Below are positions 48,925 to 57,659 of a stretch of 64,000 nucleotides of DNA, piece after piece. The translations under genes were made by a program, and so were the position numbers. Under the pieces are notes generated by a model. The model was given only the letters and a program-made list of their open reading frames with translations. It was not told where the DNA came from and did not search any database. Within the stretch, counting starts at the first letter, position 1; every line of letters starts with the position of its first letter. Location of the stretch: the NCBI GenBank assembly GCA_964630595.1, contig CAZVVT010000001.1:186001-250000 (forward strand), written 5' to 3'. Source of the stretch: CAZVVT01 sp964630595 (GTDB lineage Bacteria > Chlamydiota > Chlamydiia > Chlamydiales > VFKH01).

Positions 48925-51070
48925 CCGCGCCTTTGATTGGGCCATTCCTGACCACCTAAAAGGGGCCGTACAAAAAGGAAGCTTTGTCGAAGTCCCTTTG
49001 CGCGGAAATATCACCCGCGGCGTAGTTGTGGAGGTGAAAGAGACCACGCAGGCGCAAGGGATTCAGCCCATTGCAGCCGTCATTCGCCCTCTTCTTACAG
49101 ACGAACTGTTTCGCCTCGCTGAATGGATGGCCCACTACTACTGCTGCTCCATCAACCGCTGCCTGCGCCCTATGGTACCCAGCGGAGTGCGCAACGAAGT
49201 AGCCGCGCGCGAGCAATATTTTGTCACGCGCAACAAAACGCGCGAAGAACTCACAGAAGCAGTGATCCAAATCCGCACCAGTGCTCCCAAACAAGCAGAA
49301 ATTCTCGATGCGATGCTGCTGGCAAAAAAAGGGATGCTGCTTTCCCAGCTATTAGAAACAGGACCACGCGCTTCTATCCAAGGACTTGTGGAAAAGGGGT
49401 TATTGGCCCTACAACCTATTTTCGGCAGCGATTGGATTTTGCAAGACAGCGAATATTTCCGCACGCATCCCAAGAAACTGAACGAAGAACAGGCGCGCTG
49501 CTTAGAAAGCATTCTCTCCACACTGGGCACCTATCAAACGCACTTGATTTTCGGCATCACAGGAAGCGGAAAGACGGAAATCTATCTACAGGCTATTGCA
49601 GAGGCATTAAAGCAGGGCAAGTCAAGCCTTGTTCTTGTCCCCGAAATTGCCCTAACAACGCAGGTATACGAACGTTTTCGCGCACGTTTTGACGAGCCCA
49701 TTGCCCTTCTCCACCACCGTTTGAGCGACGGTGAGCGCGCAAAAGCGTGGGAGGCCATGCGTGAGGGCAAAATCCGTATCGCGCTCGGTGCACGTTCCGC
49801 CGTTTTTGCTCCTTTACAGAATCTCGGTCTCATCATTGTTGATGAAGAACATGAGGCCAGCTACAAACAAAGCGAAGAGGCTCCCAATTACCATGCGCGC
49901 GACGTTGCTATCATGCGCGGCTACTTCGCCAAGGCAACCGTTGTGCTGGGCAGCGCGACACCCAGCATAGAATCGTTTCACAACGCCTCTACAAAGAAAT
50001 TTCTACTCCACGAACTCAAAAATCGCCACGGCGCTACCCTTCCCAAAGTAACCGTCGTCGACATGAAATTGGAGAAAGAACGCTCAGGCGGCTTCTCCAC
50101 CTTCTCTCAGCCCCTTCTTGACGGCATTCAAGAACGTTTGGAGCGCGGCGAGCAGACGATTCTCTTTATCAACAGACGCGGCTACCACACCACACAGCTC
50201 TGTAAAAGCTGCGCTTTCGTTGCGGGCTGCCCACACTGTGATGTGAGCCTTGCTTTTCATTACAATGAAAACACTTTGAGCTGCCACATGTGCGGCTACA
50301 CCACAAAGCCCTTCACAACTTGTCCCAAGTGCGCACAGCCCGATGCCATGCGCTGGCGCGGCATTGGCACAGAGTTGGTCGAACGCGCTCTCAAAGCGGT
50401 CTTGTCCGGCGTGCGCACGCTGCGCATCGATGCTGATACCACCCGCCACAAGGGCAGTCACGAAAAGCTCATTCGCGATTTTCGCACAGGAAAAGCGGAT
50501 GTGCTCATCGGCACGCAGATGGTCGCTAAAGGGCTGCACTTTCCCGCGGTAACTCTCGTCGGCATTCTCAATGCCGACGCAGGTCTTCACATCCCCGACT
50601 TCCGTGCCAGCGAAAACCTCTTTCAACTCATCACCCAAGTCTCCGGCCGCGCTGGCCGCTCTTTTAGCCCCGGCCACGTCATCCTCCAAACGTTCACCCC
50701 TGAAAGCCCCCTCATCCAGCTCGCCGCCACACAGGACTTTCCTGCCTTCTTTGCGGCAGAAACTCCCGCACGCAAGATGTTCGGCTACCCCCCCTACCTC
50801 CATCTCGTTCGCCTCCTCTTCAGTGGAGAAAGCCAGAAAGAGACCTTCGCCACCGCTTGCCGCTTCTTCGACCTACTCAAACAAGAAAAGTTCGACGTCA
50901 ACCCGGTCGTTCCCGCCGGTCACGCCAAAGTCAAAGACCAATGGCGCTTCCACATCCTCCTCAAAGGCCCTAGCATCTACGCCATGAATAAGGCCATCCG
51001 CTCCCTGCCCATTAAACCTCCCAAAGGGGTTCGCCTTTTCATCGATATCGACCCTCTCTCATTTTTGTAA
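48890..51070 (+). CDS. priA: Primosomal protein N' (replication restart helicase)
   Basis: The 726-residue PriA has a 3'-DNA-binding domain (1-105) and helicase motifs 'FGITGSGKTEIYLQAI' (Walker A), 'LIIVDEEHEASYKQ' (DEEH box), 'VLGSATPSIES' and 'FINRRGYHTT'. The zinc-binding block 'CKSCAFVAGCPHCDVSL...LSCHMCGYTTKPFTTCPKC' lies near 440-482, and 'GTQMVAKGLHFPAVTLVG' follows. PriA reloads the replicative helicase at collapsed forks. Length is standard. Fic2 lies downstream. Confidence 0.96.
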   Translation: MFASILLENGFDRAFDWAIPDHLKGAVQKGSFVEVPLRGNITRGVVVEVKETTQAQGIQPIAAVIRPLLTDELFRLAEWMAHYYCCSINRCLRPMVPSGVRNEVAAREQYFVTRNKTREELTEAVIQIRTSAPKQAEILDAMLLAKKGMLLSQLLETGPRASIQGLVEKGLLALQPIFGSDWILQDSEYFRTHPKKLNEEQARCLESILSTLGTYQTHLIFGITGSGKTEIYLQAIAEALKQGKSSLVLVPEIALTTQVYERFRARFDEPIALLHHRLSDGERAKAWEAMREGKIRIALGARSAVFAPLQNLGLIIVDEEHEASYKQSEEAPNYHARDVAIMRGYFAKATVVLGSATPSIESFHNASTKKFLLHELKNRHGATLPKVTVVDMKLEKERSGGFSTFSQPLLDGIQERLERGEQTILFINRRGYHTTQLCKSCAFVAGCPHCDVSLAFHYNENTLSCHMCGYTTKPFTTCPKCAQPDAMRWRGIGTELVERALKAVLSGVRTLRIDADTTRHKGSHEKLIRDFRTGKADVLIGTQMVAKGLHFPAVTLVGILNADAGLHIPDFRASENLFQLITQVSGRAGRSFSPGHVILQTFTPESPLIQLAATQDFPAFFAAETPARKMFGYPPYLHLVRLLFSGESQKETFATACRFFDLLKQEKFDVNPVVPAGHAKVKDQWRFHILLKGPSIYAMNKAIRSLPIKPPKGVRLFIDIDPLSFL

Positions 51071-51099
51071 GTCGCTAAATATAAGCATGATATAAATCA

Positions 51100-51143
51100 T
51101 GCGGAGATTAAACATTGCTATTCTCCGCAAAAATGCGGAGAAT
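51100..51143. promoter_or_regulatory. Palindromic operator upstream of second fic gene
   Basis: ATTCTCCGCA (51120-51129) and TGCGGAGAAT (51134-51143) form a perfect 10-bp inverted repeat with an AAAA loop, and a third half site TGCGGAGATT lies at 51100-51109. A separate small palindrome GCATGAT/ATCATGC lies at 51084-51101. The array ends 10 bases before the ATG at 51154. It is unlike the TGTATACA operator of the first fic gene, so each Fic protein has its own site. Confidence 0.75.
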
Positions 51144-51153
51144 AGTTGTTATC

Positions 51154-52290
51154 ATGTACATCCATGAACTGCCCGCTTGGCCTCACTTTTCCTGGGACTC
51201 AGAGCGCATTACCGCCTCTCTTATTCGATTACGCCATCTACAGGGGCGACTCATCGGCGGCATGGAGTCGATCGGCTTTCACATCCGCGAAGAGACTGTT
51301 CTCCAAACCCTGACTCAGGATGTCGTGAAATCCAGCGAAATCGAAGGGGAAATTTTAGATGAGTCATTGGTACGCTCCTCGGTGGCCCGCCATCTAGGCA
51401 TGGAAAATGCAGCGCTTAGTCCTATCGATAGAAGCGTTGAGGGCATTGTGGAAATGATGCTTGATGCTACACAAAAGTTCGATCAGCCCCTCACCAAAGA
51501 ACGCTTATTGCATTGGCACACCGCTCTTTTCTCTGCAGGGCGCAGCGGTTTTACAAAGATCAACACCGGAGCATGGCGTACCAGCCCCGTACAGGTTATC
51601 TCCGGCCTTATAGGGAAAGAAGTCGTTCATTTCGACGGTCCCTCTGCTGCAAGAGTTGATCAGGAAATGCATCTTTTTCTTCATTGGCTCAATCAGAAGA
51701 CAACTCTCGATCTGGTTTTGCAAAGCGCGATAGCCCATCTCTGGTTCGTTACCATTCACCCCTTTGATGATGGAAACGGCCGCATTGGACGAGCGATTGC
51801 CGACCTGCTGCTTGCACGTTCAGAAAAAAGTCCCCACCGCTTCTACAGCCTCTCAGCGCAAATCCAAGCAGAGAGAAAGGACTACTACGCCATTTTAGAG
51901 AAAACGCAAAAAGGGACTTTAGACATCACCCCCTGGATAGACTGGTTTTTCGGCTGCCTCGAAAGGGCCATCGAAAAAGCCCTGTCCGTCCTCGACACCA
52001 TCAAACAAAAAGCGCTGTTTTGGGAAACTCTTGCAGAAGTCCCCATCAATGAACGCCAGAAAAAAGTCATCAACCGGTTGCTGGATGGTTTCGACAGCAA
52101 ATTAACCTCCTCAAAATGGGCCAAGATCGCGAAATGTTCTCAAGATACTGCCACACGAGATATCCTTGATCTCGTTGAGCGAAACATCCTCGTCAAAAAC
52201 CCCGAAGGAGGGCGCAGCACAAGCTACTCTCTCATTGGATTGCCATGCACCCAGAAACCCCCATCCCATTCTCCGACTTCCTCAAAGTAG
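51154..52290 (+). CDS. Fic domain protein (DUF4172-type N-terminus)
   Basis: This 378-residue protein has an N-terminal 'PAWPHFSWDSERI' of the Fic_N/DUF4172 kind and inhibitory motif 'SSEIEGE' (S60-x-x-x-E64-G65). The Fic motif is HPFDDGNGRIGR (202-213), with catalytic H202. A C-terminal winged-helix-like segment follows (about 310-370, 'WAKIAKCSQDTATRDILDLVERNILVKN'). It should transfer AMP to an unknown target, self-inhibited until released. ATG 51154 was chosen over 51115 because the operator lies between them. The last 46 bases overlap the csaA-like gene. Confidence 0.92.
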   Translation: MYIHELPAWPHFSWDSERITASLIRLRHLQGRLIGGMESIGFHIREETVLQTLTQDVVKSSEIEGEILDESLVRSSVARHLGMENAALSPIDRSVEGIVEMMLDATQKFDQPLTKERLLHWHTALFSAGRSGFTKINTGAWRTSPVQVISGLIGKEVVHFDGPSAARVDQEMHLFLHWLNQKTTLDLVLQSAIAHLWFVTIHPFDDGNGRIGRAIADLLLARSEKSPHRFYSLSAQIQAERKDYYAILEKTQKGTLDITPWIDWFFGCLERAIEKALSVLDTIKQKALFWETLAEVPINERQKKVINRLLDGFDSKLTSSKWAKIAKCSQDTATRDILDLVERNILVKNPEGGRSTSYSLIGLPCTQKPPSHSPTSSK

Positions 52291-52589
52291 ATATTCGCGC
52301 AGGCACCATCATCGCCGTTGAGGAGTTTCCCGAAGCACGCAAACCCGCCTACAAACTCGTGATTGACTTTGGAGAGCTGGGAACGAAACGCTCTTCTGCG
52401 CAGATCACAAATCATTATCGCAAAGAAGATCTGCTAGGCAGGCAGGTCATTGCTGTGGTCAACTTCCCGCCCAAACAGATCGGAAAATTTCTCTCCGAAG
52501 TGCTGACTCTGGGTCTGCCCGATGCAGAAGGGCTGGTTGTGCTGCTGGAACCGACACGAAAGGTTCCCAACGGTTGTCGGCTATTTTAA
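52245..52589 (+). CDS. CsaA-like tRNA-binding-domain protein
   Basis: This 114-residue single OB-fold EMAP/CsaA domain has 'FLKVDIRAGTIIAVEEFPEARKPAYKLVIDFGELGTKRSSAQI', 'VIAVVNFPPKQIGKFLSEVLTLGLPD' and 'VVLLEPTRKVPNG'. These match CsaA/YgjH family proteins, which bind tRNA or act as chaperones. It overlaps the end of Fic2 by 46 bases in a different frame. Its end meets the convergent CX5R protein gene (4-base overlap). Confidence 0.9.
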   Translation: MHPETPIPFSDFLKVDIRAGTIIAVEEFPEARKPAYKLVIDFGELGTKRSSAQITNHYRKEDLLGRQVIAVVNFPPKQIGKFLSEVLTLGLPDAEGLVVLLEPTRKVPNGCRLF

Positions 52590-53689
52590 CGCCTTGATGC
52601 AACAACGCGAGCGTAGGCGGTTTGAAAACGGGAGAAACGCTCTTTGTTAGGTGGGCGAGAGCGAACAAGAAGGGCAGGGGTGAAGAGGGCCGTTTTAATC
52701 TCCTCTTCACTGCGCCCGAGAATGGCGAGAACAAGAGCCGTCGTGGCCGCGGCGCGGTCGATGGCATCTTTGCAGCTGATGTTTGCTGTAGTGGGCTGCT
52801 CTTGCTGGAGGATGTCGATGATGTAGTGGGCGTGGGCTAGTTCGATAAAATCGCCACGCTCTTGTTCATTCAGCGTCTGCGCTCTTGCAAAGTAGCGCTG
52901 GCTCACTGCATCAAAGACGCGCTCGATGCGCTCGTCTTCCAAGTTGTAGTGCGTCTCTCCGAGCAATTCCGCACAAAACTTGGCATGAAAGTCGACGACT
53001 GTGATCGAGCCCCTTACTTTTTGACGCCAGAAGTCGGAATTTTTCGCGAGACCAATCACTTTAAGTTTGGGTCCCTCAAAACTTTCGATCATGCGCGAAC
53101 GGATTTTATCTCGCCCGAGCAGGCTGTGCCTCTTTTGCAGATTAATGTAGAGGTGCCTTTCGCCTTCACCGAGCCCTTCGATATAGGTGCGGAATTCAGG
53201 AGTAATTTCCGTACTCTCTATGCCTCGTGTACGCGTTGCCGTCCCCATGCGGATAAGCTGTGTAGGACCAATGTCGCAACTATGGTAGGGAATGTTGCGC
53301 TGCACAATCGGGTCATAATCGATATTACTCTCGCCGCGCAACCAGGAGAGTACATGCAAAACCCAATTAGGACGCGATTGCTTCCACAGCTGCGTCCATA
53401 CTTGGACAATTGTCCCCGGAGGCAACGCTACTTCTACGGGGCGTCGTAGCAAAATCGCCTTTGCTTCGGCAAAGGTAGGTGCGGCACGAAAGGCATCGAT
53501 CGTTCGCCGGTAGTTGGGGAAAAGGGCGTAGGTATCGACCTGCAACGGGAAGCAGCGGTTGAAAAGAGCCTGAATGGCGTCATTGAGAGACTTACGAGCT
53601 CTCTGACACCAAGTGAGAGGAGCGTGGGCGGGCTGTACGACACCTACTACTGACATAGTGTTTTTCGCGGTGGCCACTTTTTGTGCCAC
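52586..53689 (-). CDS. CX5R phosphatase-like protein, candidate effector
   Basis: This 367-residue protein has no signal peptide. The C-terminal region holds 'ISCKDAIDRAAATTAL', C306-x5-R312, the cysteine-phosphatase signature; the Lys after Cys and Asp before Arg recall inositol-phosphate phosphatases (SopB/IpgD, CKSGKDR), but the usual GKDRTG is not present. The rest is unrecognised and helical. GTG 53689 has AGAGGA seven bases upstream, while ATG 53656 has no such site, so the GTG is used. Function unproven; a role on host phosphoinositides is only a hypothesis. Its start overlaps the upstream extension of the lysS frame. Confidence 0.55.
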   Translation of the reverse strand: MAQKVATAKNTMSVVGVVQPAHAPLTWCQRARKSLNDAIQALFNRCFPLQVDTYALFPNYRRTIDAFRAAPTFAEAKAILLRRPVEVALPPGTIVQVWTQLWKQSRPNWVLHVLSWLRGESNIDYDPIVQRNIPYHSCDIGPTQLIRMGTATRTRGIESTEITPEFRTYIEGLGEGERHLYINLQKRHSLLGRDKIRSRMIESFEGPKLKVIGLAKNSDFWRQKVRGSITVVDFHAKFCAELLGETHYNLEDERIERVFDAVSQRYFARAQTLNEQERGDFIELAHAHYIIDILQQEQPTTANISCKDAIDRAAATTALVLAILGRSEEEIKTALFTPALLVRSRPPNKERFSRFQTAYARVVASRR

Positions 53690-53709
53690 TCAGGTATCCT
53701 CTTTTAGCC

Positions 53710-55230
53710 ATGCTAGCATACCAAGGACTCGAGGAATTCCACAACCGAAGCCGTAAACTGGAGGAGATCCGCCAGCTCGGGATCGACCCCTATCCGGCGC
53801 TCTTTTCCCCTACCCACACCGTCGAGCAAATCGTATCGGAACACACCGGTCCTGTGGGCTCTAGCGAAGAGGCTGAAAGCGGGTCGACCACTGCCGCCAG
53901 CCTAGGCGGCCGCTTGATGCTCTTCCGCGCCATGGGCAAGAACGCCTTTGGCCAGCTCCAAGAGGGCAAAACCCGAATCCAGCTCATGTTCAATAAAGAA
54001 CATAGCGACTTGAAGTTCATCGAGAAAAAGCTCGATTTAGGTGACCTCATTGGCGTGAAAGGCCACCTCTTCCGCACGCACAAAGGAGAGCTGACCCTCT
54101 ACGTAAAAGAGTGCACTTTGGTGTGCAAATCACTTCTTTCCCTGCCGGAAAAACACAAAGGTCTAGAAGACAAAGAGATCCGCTACAGAAAGCGCTGGCT
54201 CGACTTGATCGATCATAGCGATGTCTTCACAGTCTTTGAAAAGCGCTCAAAAGCGCTCTTCGCCATCCGTGCCTTTTTCCATCAAAAAGAGTTTCTGGAA
54301 GTGGAAACGCCCATCATTACGAATACGTATGGCGGAGCGCAGGCAAAGCCCTTTACTACCGAGGTCAACGCCCTCGATCATGAAACCTTTTTCCTACGCA
54401 TCTCTCCCGAAATTGCACTCAAAAAATTGATTGTAGGCGGCTTCCGTCGTATTTTTGAGATCGGCAAGGTCTTCCGCAATGAAGGCATCGATAAGACGCA
54501 CAATCCCGAGTTCACCATGATGGAGTGCTATGCTGCTTGGTGGGACTACAACGACATGATGCGTTTTACCGAAGGGCTTTTTGCGCATGTAGCGCAGGCT
54601 GTCAATGGCACAACCCGTGTCTCTTGCACCCATCCCAAAACGGGGCAGCCGCTCGAGATCGACCTGGGCAAACCATGGAAGAAGATGACCATGAAAGAGG
54701 CCATCCGCGTCTATGGCAAGTTGGATGTGGACGCGATGGATGAGAAAGAAATGCGAGCGAAGCTGCCGGGCCACGATCCTCTAGAGCTGCAAAAGGCCAC
54801 CCGAGGTCTTTTGATTTCGATGTTGTTTGAGGAGTTTGCAGAAGAGCACCTGATTGAGCCGCACCACATCATTGACCACCCCATTGAGACCACTCCCCTC
54901 TGCAAGCTGCACCGCGATCCAAAAGAACGCGCTGAGGGCATTGTGGAGCGCTTTGAGAGCTTTATCCTCTGTCACGAGATGTGCAACGCCTATACTGAGC
55001 TCAACGATCCTGAGCTGCAGCACAAGCTGCTCGAGCAGCAAAACGAGCGCCGCTTGGCAGGCGACGAAGAGGCCAACCCTCTCGACGAGGAGTTCTTAGA
55101 GGCCATCTGTCAGGGCATGCCGCCTACAGGCGGATTGGGCATCGGCATCGATCGCATGGTCATGTTCTTGACACAAGCCCCCTCGATCCGCGATGTGCTC
55201 TTCTTCCCCTTAATGAAGGTTCGTTCGTAG
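53710..55230 (+). CDS. lysS: Lysyl-tRNA synthetase, class II
   Basis: The 506-residue LysRS has an N-terminal OB domain ('GGRLMLFRAMGKNAFGQLQEG', 'LGDLIGVKGHLFRTHKGELTLYV') and class II motifs: motif 1 'FLEVETPIITNTYGGAQAKPF', motif 2 'FRNEGIDKTHNPEFTMMECY', motif 3 'GLGIGIDRMVMFLT'. It charges tRNA-Lys. ATG 53710 is used; the frame extends to 53683 into the divergent gene. Its last 21 bases overlap the small wHTH gene. Confidence 0.96.
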   Translation: MLAYQGLEEFHNRSRKLEEIRQLGIDPYPALFSPTHTVEQIVSEHTGPVGSSEEAESGSTTAASLGGRLMLFRAMGKNAFGQLQEGKTRIQLMFNKEHSDLKFIEKKLDLGDLIGVKGHLFRTHKGELTLYVKECTLVCKSLLSLPEKHKGLEDKEIRYRKRWLDLIDHSDVFTVFEKRSKALFAIRAFFHQKEFLEVETPIITNTYGGAQAKPFTTEVNALDHETFFLRISPEIALKKLIVGGFRRIFEIGKVFRNEGIDKTHNPEFTMMECYAAWWDYNDMMRFTEGLFAHVAQAVNGTTRVSCTHPKTGQPLEIDLGKPWKKMTMKEAIRVYGKLDVDAMDEKEMRAKLPGHDPLELQKATRGLLISMLFEEFAEEHLIEPHHIIDHPIETTPLCKLHRDPKERAEGIVERFESFILCHEMCNAYTELNDPELQHKLLEQQNERRLAGDEEANPLDEEFLEAICQGMPPTGGLGIGIDRMVMFLTQAPSIRDVLFFPLMKVRS

Positions 55231-55437
55231 AGAGTTGGCCAAGGAAACTCCATGCGGAGTGATCTTGATACGGCCATACTCTTCCCAGCGGACGAAGTTG
55301 GTGCGGATCAACGTCTTCACAAAGGTCGTGGCCATTTTGGGAGAAACCCCTGCTTTGGCAGCGATGGTAACGACATCGTGTGCTTTGTCTTTGCCCGCCT
55401 CCAATAGAAGGACCAGAAAACGCTCTTCTTTGGTCAT
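55210..55437 (-). CDS. Small winged-helix-like protein (75 aa)
   Basis: This 75-residue protein has a helix-turn-helix-like core ('HDVVTIAAKAGVSPKMATTFVKTLIRTNFVRWEEYGRIKITPHG') with a beta wing, as in small winged-helix regulators. Its ATG overlaps the TGA of cysS (ATGA), so it is translated by coupling. It is convergent with lysS, overlapping its end by 21 bases. Not in the usual cysS operons I know. DNA binding is inferred from the fold pattern only. Confidence 0.7.
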   Translation of the reverse strand: MTKEERFLVLLLEAGKDKAHDVVTIAAKAGVSPKMATTFVKTLIRTNFVRWEEYGRIKITPHGVSLANSLRTNLH

Positions 55438-56843
55438 CGTTTTTTGATCCTGATCCCAGTGGGAATATCTTCGATAACGTAGCCTTGCGCCGCAATCTCA
55501 TCGCGTAGACGATCCGCATCAGCAAAACGCTTTTCTTTGCGCGCTACTTGCCGCTGCTGAGCAGCCTCTGTAATCGATGTGGGAATCTCTTCTTCCGCGA
55601 CGCAAATCACTCCCAAAATGCCGTCCACACGCTCAGTGAATTGCTGCACAGCGTACGCCTCTTGCGAGGACAGCTTTTTCGCATCGATGCGGGCGTTGAT
55701 TTCACGCACAAAGTCAAAGAAGGCGGCTAGCGCGGCGGAAATGTTAAGATCATCAGCTAAGGCCTCTTCAAAACGTGCTTTGCATGGTTCGATAAAAGCA
55801 GCATCGCACGCACCGGGTTGGGCAATTTCGCTTACGCGGCGATAAAAATCGCGCAAGCGGTTGACAGAGGAGCGCGCTCCTTCCAGGCCGGCGAGAGTGA
55901 AGTTGAGCTGCGTTCTGTAATGGGTCTGCAGCAGCATGTAGCGCACTTCTAGGCCTGTAAAGCCCTTGGCCAGCAGATCGCGCAGCGTGAAGAAATTACC
56001 CAAGCTCTTCGACATCTTCTTGTGGTCGACCAAAAGGTGCTCAGAGTGCATCCAGAGGCGCACAAACTGGCAGCCAAAACAGCCCTCGGATTGCGCAATC
56101 TCGTTCTCATGGTGCGGAAACATATTGTCGACGCCGCCTACGTGAATGTCGACGGTTTTGCCTAGCAGAGCAGAGGCCATCGCAGAACATTCGATGTGCC
56201 AGCCGGGACGGCCGGGACCAAAGGGACTCTCCCAATAGATGTTGCCGTCGCGCTCCTTGTCGAGTGCCTTCCACAAAACGAAATCGGAGATATTCTCTTT
56301 GTCATATTCGTCGGAGTTGACCCGCGCGCCCGCTTTGAGCTCTTTTTCTTCAAGATGGCTCAGACGCCCGTAGCGAGGAAATTTCGAGAGCTGAAAATAG
56401 ATGCTGTCATCCGCACCGCGGTAGGCAATGCCCTTATCGAGCAGCGTTTGGATCATCTCGATCATCTGCGGTAGATAGTCCGTGGCAGCCGGATAGTGTT
56501 CGGCGGGCTGAATGTTGAGCGCTTTGATGTCGGCAAAAAAGGCCTCTTTATAGCGGTCGGTGAAGGTCTTGAGGGAAACTTTTTCCGCTAAAGCGCCACG
56601 AATGGTTTTGTCATCCACGTCGGTCAGATTCATGACCTGTTCTACGTCAAAGCCAAACCACTTGAGGGTGCGCCGCAGCAGATCTTCGAAGACATAGGTG
56701 CGGAAGTTGCCGATGTGGGCAAAGTTATAGATGGTAGGGCCGCAGGTATAAAGACGGATCTTCTTTCCCTGAGAAGAGGTCACCTCTTCTTTGGCACGTG
56801 TTTCCGTATTGAAAAGCTTAAGCACAACGGAAGATTGTATCAT
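55434..56843 (-). CDS. cysS: Cysteinyl-tRNA synthetase
   Basis: The 469-residue CysRS has 'TCGPTIYNFAHIGNFRTYVFEDLLRR' (HIGH-type HIGN), the zinc ligand motif 'GWHIECSAMASALLG', 'HVGGVDNMFPHHENEIAQSE', and 'KKMSKSLGNFFTLRDLL' (KMSKS). The C-terminal helical domain is complete. It charges tRNA-Cys. lysS and cysS are also adjacent in Chlamydia. It begins one base after the stop of the upstream hypothetical gene. Confidence 0.96.
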   Translation of the reverse strand: MIQSSVVLKLFNTETRAKEEVTSSQGKKIRLYTCGPTIYNFAHIGNFRTYVFEDLLRRTLKWFGFDVEQVMNLTDVDDKTIRGALAEKVSLKTFTDRYKEAFFADIKALNIQPAEHYPAATDYLPQMIEMIQTLLDKGIAYRGADDSIYFQLSKFPRYGRLSHLEEKELKAGARVNSDEYDKENISDFVLWKALDKERDGNIYWESPFGPGRPGWHIECSAMASALLGKTVDIHVGGVDNMFPHHENEIAQSEGCFGCQFVRLWMHSEHLLVDHKKMSKSLGNFFTLRDLLAKGFTGLEVRYMLLQTHYRTQLNFTLAGLEGARSSVNRLRDFYRRVSEIAQPGACDAAFIEPCKARFEEALADDLNISAALAAFFDFVREINARIDAKKLSSQEAYAVQQFTERVDGILGVICVAEEEIPTSITEAAQQRQVARKEKRFADADRLRDEIAAQGYVIEDIPTGIRIKKR

Positions 56844-57659
56844 TTACAAGCGCAAGAGGGCAAGTAGACGCTGTTTGAGAATGGGCGCCTCGATGGTAGC
56901 TCCTAGAATGCGCAAATGTTTGAGCCTCTCCTGCAAAGAGCTCGTGCCCACATCCTTTTCGAAGTCGATGGCGCTAAACTGCTGTGTTTTTAGGTTCACA
57001 ATGCTTTTGCGCATCTCCACGACTAGAATTTCGGCCAGGTCCACGGAAAGACTTTGGACAAACTCGTTCCAATCGGCACCAACCAGCAACCGTCTGCGCT
57101 CTACAGGCAGCTGGTGGACAGCCTCCATAAATTCGTCGGGATCGCGGTAGGTAAGATCTATCCCCATCCCTTTTGCTTTGCCGTCCAGATACTGCACTAG
57201 ACGGTGCACTAATTCTCCGCCAAAACGCAGATCAACGCTGTCCACGAGTTGAAAGAGGTGGCGTCCAATCAATCGCTGCTGGCAGCACTGCTCCCAAACC
57301 TTGAAGAGCTCTTCGCTCTTGTTCGTCTCGCCAATGCCGCGCGCAAAACCTCCAGCAATGTTGGTATAATGGCAGATGCGCTCTACCTTTTCTCGGTCCA
57401 CCGGCAGAGCGGGTAGCGCGTTCAGCACCTCAGCAAAACGATGGCTTAAGGGAATCCTGAGAAACTGTTCTGCATGGGGTCCTAGAAGGATACGCAGGCG
57501 ATCCCACGCCTCATTTTCTTCCGCCTCTGTGCCATATAGACGCAGTACATCTGCAATACGACGCGCCTTGCTCGCCTCTCTTTGTTGGACATAACAGGCG
57601 GCAATGGAGCTTTGTGCAGCTTTCTTCTTTTTAAAAAGACCGAACAATCTACTGCCCAC
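56844..57659 (-). CDS. Hypothetical helical protein upstream of cysS
   Basis: This 271-residue protein is basic at its N-terminus ('MGSRLFGLFKKKKAAQ') and otherwise helical, with no signal or membrane segment. It has a few paired Cys ('WEQCCQQ') and Leu-rich C-terminal 'ILKQRLLALLRL'. It overlaps the end of the Pro/Ala-repeat gene by 11 bases and lies immediately before cysS, so all are one transcript. It may be a partner or chaperone of the preceding repeat protein, but no motif shows this. Confidence 0.65.
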   Translation of the reverse strand: MGSRLFGLFKKKKAAQSSIAACYVQQREASKARRIADVLRLYGTEAEENEAWDRLRILLGPHAEQFLRIPLSHRFAEVLNALPALPVDREKVERICHYTNIAGGFARGIGETNKSEELFKVWEQCCQQRLIGRHLFQLVDSVDLRFGGELVHRLVQYLDGKAKGMGIDLTYRDPDEFMEAVHQLPVERRRLLVGADWNEFVQSLSVDLAEILVVEMRKSIVNLKTQQFSAIDFEKDVGTSSLQERLKHLRILGATIEAPILKQRLLALLRL

